Positions 51,901-61,028 of a stretch of 64,000 bases of DNA are shown piece after piece. The stretch spans positions 2,061,554-2,125,553 of the forward strand of contig OZ007509.1 of NCBI GenBank assembly GCA_963931865.1, in the 5' to 3' direction. Origin of the DNA: Axinella damicornis (lineage: Eukaryota > Porifera > Demospongiae > Axinellida > Axinellidae). The notes beneath the pieces were generated by a model, which had not been told where the DNA came from, did not search any database, and saw only the letters and a program-made list of their open reading frames with translations. The position numbers were made by a program, and so were the translations under genes. Numbering within the stretch: position 1 is the first letter of the stretch; every line of letters begins with the position of its first letter.

Positions 51901-54900
51901 GGCCTCGTTCCCAGGGCACATGGGATGATGGGAGTAGGGCTCCCGTGTGGCCTGGGAACGAGGCTATAGCTCACTGAGCTACATGTACTGGGGTCTGCTG
52001 TACCATTGTTGTTCCATGGTCAGTTTGAAAATAAAAGAAAAGAAGGTAATACAGTCGGGACAAGATAGTTATCGTTTCTTTTGTGTTCGTAGGTGAATTT
52101 GGCGACTTTGATCCTTCGGACCATGAGCCTGGCTATCTGGACGAGTTTCCTTATTTGGAAGACAAAGTGAGAATGATGACTGTAGCTAAGAGTGAGTTCT
52201 TTGGAGAGATGGCTGTAAGTGAATCCGCTTTGTCTTCCTCTGCAGTCATCAGATTTCAGGCAGAAGGTGATTGATCTCCACCAAAGGAACCAGTGAGTTC
52301 TGCAATCCACACCCATACCCAGGTAGTCTCGTGCCCAGACCCCACCCCTCGCGGGAAAGAGGGTCTAGCGACTTTGCGCAGAAGCCTCGGTCTTCATTAA
52401 AAATTCATACTTTCTAGGCAGGAATTTCAGACTGCCAATGAAATCGTAGAGAATTCAAATTTATCTTTATTAGGAGGAGAAGTTGTAGAAAATTCAAATT
52501 TCTCTTGCAATTACGTGTATCATTTCATGCGTAAGACTTCCGGTTCTGTCCGGTTTCAGGCGGTTAGCTGAGCTATGAATATTCGATGAAGACCGAGAAT
52601 GTTGCTGAAAGTCACCAGACGGATATTCCGTACACGTTTCCGGCTGGGCACGAGACTAATACCCAGGCCGCGGCTTTATCAGCAAACATCTTGTTACCAT
52701 GATGAATGCAGCTGTGTTGAATTACATTGCTCTAGGAACACAAACTAAATTATTATTCTCAGATTTAACGTGGCCCTTTCTTCTCTGGATGGCGGTGGTT
52801 GTATGAGAGTATTGATGTATTGGCTGTTCTCTGTTCCCTCCCAAATTCCAAAGTGGGTTACTGCCTGCCGAGTGTGACAAGAAATTCTTAGATCTGGCGT
52901 GTCGGCTCGATCGCTATGGGATGGACTTCCACCCTGTGATCGTGAGTGTGTACCCATAATGTAATCATGTATGTGCACAGTTTGCTTGCAGTGTTAATTA
53001 ACATTACCTGTAGACTATACTTGATGATTGTTCATGTGCACGAAACCTTGACCCCTAAACCAATTGTGATGTGTGTTGATTGGTACATGGACCCATGTGG
53101 GAGTCTTCAGGTGATGGTGGGGATGGGCTGGGGCTATTCAATGTGCGTGCATGTATACCATCAGGATCGAGTGGTACTCATTCCTCTGCAGGATATCTCC
53201 GGTATCCACCTGTTGCTAGGAGTGTCCTCTCGAGGGGTGACGGTGTTCTGTGGGGAACAGCCTTACCTCACTCCCCTCAATAACTTCCCTTGGTGAGCTG
53301 ACAATAATGATGTGGGTCACTGTTCCAATTAGAGCCCATCTAATATGTGCCGAACAGCAGCTGACTGCTTGATCAGTAACCTACTGAAGCTGGTTGATGG
53401 GAGCATATACATTTTGCAAGACTCAACAACTATGTGGCTTCAAACCACTGAGTGTTTAGTCTTGGACCTGAGGCTAGCGCTCTGATTGAAGTGGTATGCC
53501 TGCTGAGCTAAGTGCCCTGTGGTCTGTTTGTGTGTACTCAATGTTCTGTGTGGAGTTATGCCCTTCTTGATACCTGCCTGCAGATGTACTTATGAATCTC
53601 ATTGTCAAGCTGTTGAATAAATCTCGTACAGTACCTACTAGGAGGGATTGTATTTTTATATAATAGCACTGCCCTGGGGTCATCTAAATGCAGTTTGTCG
53701 TCTTAGTGCTAGGACACGTGTCGGCAAGACGCATCTAGTGTTGCTATAGCACTATACCTAGCAATGCCCACCCTTAGGATATATAATACTTACATACAGC
53801 ATGGCAGTCATGTGCCATATGATTGATACAGCCCCGCGGGTTCGGTACTTAAACCCCACTTAAACTGGTAAGCATCACTGGAGTGGGCCTGAGGGTGCCC
53901 CACATACTAGTAGATATGCTGTACATGCTGTATGCAGCTCGCTCAGGCCCTCCCACCCAGGCCCACCCACCCAGGCCCACCCACCCAGGCCCTCCCACCC
54001 AGGCTCACCCACCCAGGCCCACCCACCCAGGCCCACCCACCCAGGCTCACCCACCCAGGCCCACCCACCCAGGCCCACACCACGGATGATGATTACTGTG
54101 GCCTAGTTTATACTAGCAGAAGGTATGCATGATGTTCATTGGTCTTGCATACTACAGGGTGCGGATAGCTGCAGTGAACTTCAGGAACAAGCAGCTGCTG
54201 CTGGAGATGGTTTCCCCACCTGTGAGTGCGTCGTGGTTCCCCTAGTCTGCTGTGCTAGCACCTTGTTCTCACAGCTGGATAGCAAGAGAATGTCCAGCGG
54301 ATGTTGTAGTTCATAGCTTTGGTTCCAGATAGTAAGTACTTCTCTTGCTTTTTGATGGTTAGCTCTATAGACTAGTATTCCATAATCCACTCTTCCCCCT
54401 TGTGTGCACTCGCACACACACATAATATTGCGTATTCCATTGTAGACATGTACATGTGATGACCTCATTCTTAAGTCAGGTAGTCTGGGTTACAGCCTGT
54501 TGTGCTTATTGTGAAGACCGAATTTTGTTGTTTATCTTCCCATGCAGTCCCAGGACTACGTTGAGGTCATCGCTTTCAACTGCCCCTCCAAGTCAGCCTG
54601 CAAGACTCTCTGGAAGTCATGTGTCGAACACCACACATTCTTTAGGTTAGCCCCAAGCCTAACTTCATTCCCATGTCATTAATGGAACCAAGTCCCTATA
54701 CCCTTAAATTCTCTCATGCGTGAGTCTACCAGATGTTCTAATTGTGCCTGAGGTTCCATTCGGTTTTGAGACCCGGTGTGTGAATCATCTTATGCCCTAG
54801 TCTCAGATCCCAAGACTACTTGTGTAGATGTGGCACTACACGATTGGCCTGCTCCTTTCCTGTAGGACTGTCAAGACGGATATTGTGAGGCGGCCGTCCA

Positions 54901-55205
54901 CCAACAGTCTCTTCAGACGGGGCTCCACTTTCAGGTTTAGCGGGAGGACACAGTTCAAACTGCTACAGGAGGGAACACAGACCAAGCGTCCCAGCAGGAG
55001 ATTCGAGAGGTATTATCATGTGTATAAATGTGTGATGTAAGGATTACATCATTCGAGAGGTATTATCATGTGTATGACATTGTTACTACCATCCATCCCT
55101 TTCATGTGAAGTGTTTTGTAGCTTCAGTGATGTGTGATGTAAGAATTACAATTTTCTTCTCGTAGGTTAACAAGCCGAAATCGTTTTGCAAGGAAGACCA
55201 TCTGA
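48976..55205 (+). CDS. FERM-domain protein with FERM-adjacent region
   Basis: Fourteen exons in phase: 48976-49041, 49574-49678, 50882-50927, 51309-51384, 51489-51533, 51623-51675, 52093-52166, 52246-52292, 52854-52941, 53192-53292, 54158-54221, 54548-54645, 54866-55009, 55166-55205; 348 aa. F1: [18 protein letters not shown] and [21 protein letters not shown]2: [64 protein letters not shown]3: [13 protein letters not shown] and [19 protein letters not shown] short FERM-adjacent part follows ([18 protein letters not shown]), then a basic C-terminus. It would link membrane proteins or lipids to actin, closest in build to short FRMD/EPB41-like proteins. The intron after 51675 appears to use a GC donor (CAAG|GCAAGT). 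An AATAAA lies at 55391. Parts of the gene recur inverted at 58988-59870. Confidence 0.9.
50718..50763. mobile_element. 46-bp foldback element
   Basis: TAGTCTGGTTCCCAGATCCC is inverted around CTCTGAGA as GGGTCTGGGAACGAGACTA. It lies in intron 2 of the FERM gene. Confidence 0.75.
51901..51966. mobile_element. 66-bp foldback element
   Basis: GGCCTCGTTCCCAGGGCACA is inverted as GTGGCCTGGGAACGAGGCTA. An inverted relative with the same unique core (GGGAGCCCTAC) lies at 59183-59246. Confidence 0.75.
52324..52658. mobile_element. 335-bp element with TAGTCTCGTGCCCAG ends
   Basis: The ends TAGTCTCGTGCCCAGACC and GGCTGGGCACGAGACTA are inverted. Subterminal parts also pair loosely (GCGACTTTG/AAAGTCACC; GCCTCGGTCTTCAT/ATGAAGACCGAG). 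It lies in a FERM intron. A similarly built element is at about 33240-33575. Confidence 0.7.
53938..54075. repeat. (CCCACCCAGGC)n minisatellite
   Basis: Eleven-base units with a CCACCCA variant, about 10 copies, in the FERM intron upstream of the exon at 54158. Confidence 0.9.
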
Positions 55206-55390
55206 TTCAATGCCACTTACTAAGACATTTTTAAATATGCAGATGTAGTACTATACATGGAGTACGTGTGTACATATACTTGCCGTAGTCCATTTTTAAC
55301 TGCATGACCATGACCTTATGACCTTTGGTGCTGCTAGATATTATCTTTGTGCTTCAGTTGTGGTATATTATTTGATGTACCTACTTGGTT

Positions 55391-55396
55391 AATAAA
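55391..55396 (+). terminator. polyadenylation signal of the FERM gene
   Basis: AATAAA lies 186 bp after the FERM stop codon. The rest of 55397-56248 has no gene; from about 55420 it is shared with the region upstream of the second kinase gene. Confidence 0.55.
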
Positions 55397-56248
55397 ACAT
55401 TGTGCTATGGAAGTCTTGGATGAAATCAGGCTGAGCTCCTTTGATCCCAATTGCTGGGCTTGTGGGTGGTTATGAATATCATTAATGTATTTGCCAGGCC
55501 ATTGCAGCTCTACTAGCTATGCTAGGTTCTAGCTCCAAGGTAACCGTACCGTTTACCAGATTGAACCTCTGAGATAGGGGTATACGATATAATAGACCTC
55601 TCTACAAAGGATGATTTTCAAGGTCCCATATAATTAGTTACCCTATAGTTGTAATATGTTTTTGAACCTCCAAGAAGACGGCAACCTCTCCACAAACGAC
55701 AAAACACCTGAATGCCAACGGATTTGAGAGATTTCACTGCATGTAGTCAAGACCTGGGCCCTGACCTGACCCTAACCCATCACCCTACTTCCTGCCAGAC
55801 CAATAACCACTTCCTTTCAATAATAAACTAAGGCATTGTCTTATTCGGCTGTTCTTTTCAACAACTTCAACATTCACAGATGTTGTCCTTGTTGCTGGAG
55901 AGAGGCTATCTGGAATAGCTCACTCTATTCTTTAATATTGCTGTAATTCTGCATGATTCAAATTTCAGTCATGCAGATGCCTGATGGGTAAATACCGATG
56001 GGTAAATAGCGATGAGAGAATAAATGAAGCTACACTTGCAGGATTTCTACAGCTCAAATAAGGAATGCAACTACACATCTAGCATTCCTATATCCCTAGC
56101 TTGGGTATATAGCCAGTTAGTTGCTTAATTGAAATTCAAGACCTAGCTATTTACTGAACAATAATTATTGATCTGCTTGTATGCCAACTGTTTGCTGCTG
56201 AATTGAATACAACCCGGGTTAAAGCAAGCCTTCTGTGCACCAGCAGCT

Positions 56249-58738
56249 ATGGCCCAGCAAACTCCACCCAAGAAGCAGTTCCAGTACCAAAACTTCCAAC
56301 TCTTACCTCACGAATCCCTCGGTATCGGGTCCTACGGGAAGGTCTGCAAGGCCATACTTGACCAGCTCCCCTGTGCGGCAAAACTCCTCCATCCTGTCCT
56401 CTTCCAGTTCAATGATCCTGCCAGCCAGACCATCGTACGACGGTTTGAGCAGGAGTGTGAATTCCTCAGTGAGATAAGGCACCCCCACGTGGTGCAGTAC
56501 CTCGGTGTGGCTCGTGACCCAGAGTCCGGCCTACTTGTCCTGCTGATGGAGATGATGGACGAGTCTCTTACAGCATTTCTCGAGCGATCAAACGAACCAC
56601 TCCCCTACCACCTCCAGGTGAATCTGTGCCACGATGTGGCCCTGGCCCTCGCCTACCTCCACTTGAACGGCATCATTCATAGGGACCTCTCGAGCAACAA
56701 TGTCCTCCTCATAGCTGGCAGCAGGGCAAAAGTGACCGACTTCGGAATGTCGAAGCTGTCTGAAATGCACCTTCGCGTAACCCCCCTCACCCAGTGCCCG
56801 GGCACGTTAGCCTACATGCCTCCAGAGGCCTTGAAGGTACCACCAGTGTACAGCAAGAAATTGGATATCTTCTCCAATGGTGTGGTTTCTGTCCAGATCA
56901 TGACTCGCAACTTCCCCGACCCAGGTCCTCCCACGATGGAAATGGAAATACAAGACCCACGATTTCCCTCTGGAACTGCACTAGTACCTGTGCTTGAAGT
57001 TGATCGTCGCAAGAACCACATAGATCTCATTAACCCCGCCCACCGCCTCCTTCCTGTTGCTCTAGACTGCCTGAAGAACAGGGAGAAGGAACGCCCCTCC
57101 ACACAGGAGCTCTGCGATTGCATAGCTGCACTGAAGGTGGAGCCCCAGTACTCCCAGAGTGTACAGGAGGGAGAGAGGGAGGGGGGTAGAGGATGTAGTG
57201 GGGCAGCTGAGGTGTTGGCAGCCAAAGACAGAGATATCCAAGAGAGGGATAATCGACTTCAAGAAAAGGAAAATCGGATTCAAAATCTTGAAGAAGAAGT
57301 TGGTGTTCTCGGTCGTCAGCTACAAATGGCAGGTGTGCAGGTTCGCCAACTGCAAGATAAAAAGTTTGAAGAACTTCAAGAAAAAGACCAAGAGCTGCAA
57401 CGAAAGGATGAAGAGCTACAACAAAAGGATGAAGTGGTACGAGAAAAGAATACGCAGTTACAGCTGCAGAGCCAGGAACTGTATCAGAAGAATCAAGAGT
57501 TGGACCAAAAGAATCACAAGTTGCAAGAGAAAGATCATGAGCTGCAGCAGCTGTGGTTACAGTTGGCCAGTCAGGACTCACCTAACCCCCTCAGGCAGAC
57601 CACACACACCTCTTTTACATGCAGCATTAGTGGAGCTGGATTAGAGACAGCTACTGTCAGAGTTCGTTCTCAAATCTCAATTGAGATTTTGTATTCCCAA
57701 GGTGGGCCATGCTCTAGCAGCCAGCGTGTCACAGCCGAGCTGAACTCCACAACCTCCAGGTCAGTCACAAAGGCCATAGTGGTACAGAAATCCCCTTCCA
57801 CCTATGAAGTGACGTACACTCCCACCACTCGAGGGAGGCACGAGCTGTGTGTGAGGGTGAATGGTGACGAGATCCAGGGCAGCCCATTCTCGGTGGTTGT
57901 GTACCCTGACCCAACTCAGCTGTGCCAGCCAGTGAGGGTGATTGAAGGGGTCCAGCGTCCATATGGAGCAGCATTGAATAGCCATGGTGAGATGTATGTA
58001 ACAGAGTCCTCATTCAGCAAGGTCCATGCGCAGGTTACAGTGCTTGACAGCAGTGGCAGGAAGATTAGTACCTTTGGGTCCACAGGGGATATACCAGGAC
58101 AGTTTAGGTGGCCATTTTACATTGCTGTTGACGAAAGCATTTATGTAACCAGTGGACACAAACTGCAGAAGTTTGACAGGAATGGCAAGTTTGTCAAGAG
58201 TGTTGGGAGTGGCCGTTGTGGAAGCAAACCAGGAGAGTTCAACGACCCCCGAGGGATCAAAGTTCACCAGAACCGAGTGTATGTGTGTGACTTACGTAAC
58301 AATCGAATTCAGGTGTTTGACTTGGAGTTAATGTTCATCACATCTTTTGGCACTAAAGGCTCTGGACAGGGACAGTATGATGAGCCTAATGACCTAGCCT
58401 TCGACAGCCAGGGGAATATCTACGTTAGTGAACGCGGCAACCACCGAGTTCAGGTCCTGGACCATAACAGCCACTACCTCCGGCAGTTTGGTGACAATAG
58501 TGGGCCAGGGAAACTGAACCAACCTAACGGAATACACATTGCACACGAGTGTGTGTATGTATCGGACTATGGAAACGATCGTATTGCTGTATTCCAGTTG
58601 TCTGGTGCATTCCTCACCTCCTTTGGCAAGCATGGGAAGGGAAGAGGTGAATTCTACCGTCCATGTGGCATTACATTTGATTGTGATGGCTTACTTTGTG
58701 TGTGTGACTGGTTGAACGATCGTATCCAGGTGTTCTAA
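56249..58738 (+). CDS. kinase / coiled-coil / filamin / NHL protein, copy 1
   Basis: Intronless, 829 aa. Residues about 18-300 are a protein kinase of the tyrosine-kinase-like type: glycine loop GIGSYGKV, K45 (CAAKLL), HRD at 144-146 (IIHRDLSSNNVLL), DFG at 164-166 (VTDFGMSK) and MPPEAL, so the catalytic residues are present. About 325-445 is a heptad coiled coil made of ELQQKD/ELQRKD-type repeats. About 455-550 is a filamin repeat ending in the typical STYEVTYTPTTRGRHELCVR and GSPFSVVVYP. About 560-829 are NHL beta-propeller blades (GEFNDPRGIKVHQNRVYVCD; NRIQVFD; NDLAFDSQGNIYV). The filamin-NHL half is that of TRIM2/3/71-type proteins, but a kinase replaces their RING/B-box. It is predicted cytoplasmic, with no signal peptide or membrane span. 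It is one of a tandem pair. The substrate is unknown. Confidence 0.93.
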   Translation: MAQQTPPKKQFQYQNFQLLPHESLGIGSYGKVCKAILDQLPCAAKLLHPVLFQFNDPASQTIVRRFEQECEFLSEIRHPHVVQYLGVARDPESGLLVLLMEMMDESLTAFLERSNEPLPYHLQVNLCHDVALALAYLHLNGIIHRDLSSNNVLLIAGSRAKVTDFGMSKLSEMHLRVTPLTQCPGTLAYMPPEALKVPPVYSKKLDIFSNGVVSVQIMTRNFPDPGPPTMEMEIQDPRFPSGTALVPVLEVDRRKNHIDLINPAHRLLPVALDCLKNREKERPSTQELCDCIAALKVEPQYSQSVQEGEREGGRGCSGAAEVLAAKDRDIQERDNRLQEKENRIQNLEEEVGVLGRQLQMAGVQVRQLQDKKFEELQEKDQELQRKDEELQQKDEVVREKNTQLQLQSQELYQKNQELDQKNHKLQEKDHELQQLWLQLASQDSPNPLRQTTHTSFTCSISGAGLETATVRVRSQISIEILYSQGGPCSSSQRVTAELNSTTSRSVTKAIVVQKSPSTYEVTYTPTTRGRHELCVRVNGDEIQGSPFSVVVYPDPTQLCQPVRVIEGVQRPYGAALNSHGEMYVTESSFSKVHAQVTVLDSSGRKISTFGSTGDIPGQFRWPFYIAVDESIYVTSGHKLQKFDRNGKFVKSVGSGRCGSKPGEFNDPRGIKVHQNRVYVCDLRNNRIQVFDLELMFITSFGTKGSGQGQYDEPNDLAFDSQGNIYVSERGNHRVQVLDHNSHYLRQFGDNSGPGKLNQPNGIHIAHECVYVSDYGNDRIAVFQLSGAFLTSFGKHGKGRGEFYRPCGITFDCDGLLCVCDWLNDRIQVF

Positions 58739-58987
58739 ACATCATACTAATGTTCATTTTTTTGTAACTTTTCAATGCTGTAGCTACATAATTATAATTG
58801 TACATTGTTATAATATTATGCTACCTGATACTAAACTCAGATTATAGTAGCTAGCTACGTATTTACTGGGTAACGTAAAGGACTGGTACAAATTCTTTTG
58901 ACGTGTAATAACTATGATGAATGGAGGTTGGATAGGCTGGATGGGCAGGGACTCCAAACAGTAGATTCTTATTGTGCATATAACATC

Positions 58988-59870
58988 TTGCATATTTAAA
59001 AATGTCTTAGTAGTGGCATTGAATCAGATGGTCTTCCTTGCAAAACGATTTCGGCTTGTTAACCTACGAGAAGAATGACTAGGAAATAAACGATGTAATC
59101 CTTACATCACACATCACTGTTCAAACTGACCATAGAATAAATTGGTACATCAGACCGGTACCCCAGTAGCTCAGTGAGCTATAGCCTCATTCCCAGGCCA
59201 CACGGGAGCCCTACCCCCATCATGACGTGGCCTGGGAATGAGCTACATGTAGTACTGAGGGGTCACAAAATCAAAAGAGAAACGAACAAGTAGAGCAAAG
59301 TCACAAAACTGGGAACACGACCAGCAGAATGCATGACACTGTAGTCGGATGTTAGTGGATGCCCCTATATCTCCACAGGAAGGATATAGGCACTTAGTAA
59401 TGAGGTGCGAACAGTGTTCAAAGTGTGCTTTAAGCTACAGTTTATCCACTCTGTAGTATCTGGAAATGGCAGAGCTTCTGGACGAAGGTTTCAGTGCTTC
59501 AGAGTAGTTTGGGGCAAGAGCTGAAATAGCCCCTAACAGTGAGTGGACACATACTGACATACATGTATAAGCTGGTTGCGGTTACCCCGGTAATAGTGTG
59601 TGACTGCGGTACATGATATTACACATACACACGATACACAGATCCACGCACACTGTTTCCAACTTGCCTTGCACGACGTAGCTGCTCAGGAGTGTGTGAG
59701 TTTCGTCAGAGCCTTTGTAAGGAATGTAAACAGTGCAGTGACCAAACTTGCTGGGTTTCCACCTGCCACATCTGACAACTCACTTCTGATTCAGCATGTC
59801 TTCCTTGAGCTGGAGGGCCAAGAAGTACCTAGACAAGGAACAGACAGAAATGACAGCGAATCCAGATCAT
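58988..59870 (-). pseudogene. inverted, decayed copy of parts of the FERM gene
   Basis: 58988-59080 is the reverse complement of the FERM last exon and flanks (about 55155-55255: GTTAACAAGCCGAAATCG). 59160-59250 matches the foldback element at 51901-51966 and its flanks. 59440-59530 matches about 51750-51840. 59638-59868 matches the exons 51623-51675 and 51489-51533 with their introns (TTGAGCTGGAGGGCCAAGAA). The order is that of the parent read backwards with 52.0-55.1 kb missing, so this is one inversion-duplication with an internal loss. It has no open frame. Confidence 0.85.
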
Positions 59871-60044
59871 GCTTTTTACATGCATACTTGGTTATCTTCT
59901 ATTGCTTTTAGCTACCTGTAGTGCTTCACAATTTGTTTTGTGAGTTCTGCACTATTCACATTCTGCATGCGTGATGTAGCTACCCTCAATCCCAGCAGAT
60001 TGATGCTGTATGATGGAGCCACCATTCAGATATGGAAGTCTTGG

Positions 60045-61028
60045 ATGAAAATCAGGCTGACCTCCTCCTTTGACCCCCAATTGCTGGGCTTGTGGGTAGT
60101 CATGAATATCATTAACATATTTGCCAGGCCATACCTCTACTAGCTATGCTAGGTTCTAGCTCCAAGGTAACCGTACCGTTTACCAGATTGAACCTCTGAG
60201 ATAGGGGTATACGATATAATAGACCTCTCTACAAAGGATGATTTTCAAGGTCCCAAATAGCTAATTGGTTACCCTATAGTTGTAATACATTTTTGAACCT
60301 CCAAGAAGACGGCAACCTCTCCACAAATGACAAAACACCTGAATGCATTGTAGCCAATGAATTTGAGAGGTTTCACTGCATGTAGTCAAGACCTGGGCCC
60401 TGACCAGACCCTAATGTACCCTAACCCGTCGCCCTACTTCCTGCCAGACCAATAATCGCTTCCTTTCAATAATCAACTATATGGCATTGCCTTATTCGAT
60501 TGTTGTTTTCAACACATTCACAGACGTTGTCCTTGTTGCTGGAGAGAGTTTCTCCACCCATGAGTGCATCATGTTTCCCTGTAGTCCAAGGGCATTGGAT
60601 GTAAAGCTGAACAATTCGATTCACTCTAAAGCATAGCTCACTCTATTCTAGGTCACATTCCAATTCCATTTGTTTACTTCCAGCCAATAGCTATATTGCT
60701 GTGTCAAATCAACTCCGCAGCATTCCACTTAAAACTAATTTCAGACATGCTGAATCTGCAGGCATCTGATGCCTGATCCAATGAGAGAATCGCTAGAAAT
60801 GAAGCCACACTTGCAGGATTTCTACAGCTCAAATAAGGAATGCAGCTATACTTAGCATTCCTATATCCCTAGGTTGGGTATATAGCTATAGCTATTAAAT
60901 TTGTTATACTGAAATTCGAGACCTATTTACCGAGCAATATTGATCTGCTTGTATGCCAGCTGTTTGCTGCTGAATTGAAGCTGCAACTGATACCTGGGAT
61001 AAAGCAACCCTTCTGTGCACCAGCAGCC
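60045..61028. repeat. copy of the sequence upstream of the first kinase gene
   Basis: 60045-61028 follows 55420-56248 with small changes: GAACCTCTGAGATAGGGGTA, GACGGCAACCTCTCCACAAA and GATCTGCTTGTATGCCA occur in both, in the same order. An extra 60536-60580 resembles the end of the FERM exon at 54221. The duplication therefore carried the 5' flank, probably with the promoter. Confidence 0.85.

Noticed and set aside
60975..61028. N-terminal extension of the second kinase-NHL protein
   Set aside because: The first copy has no counterpart start; its protein begins at the ATG matching 61029, and the 5' flank is otherwise shared non-coding sequence.
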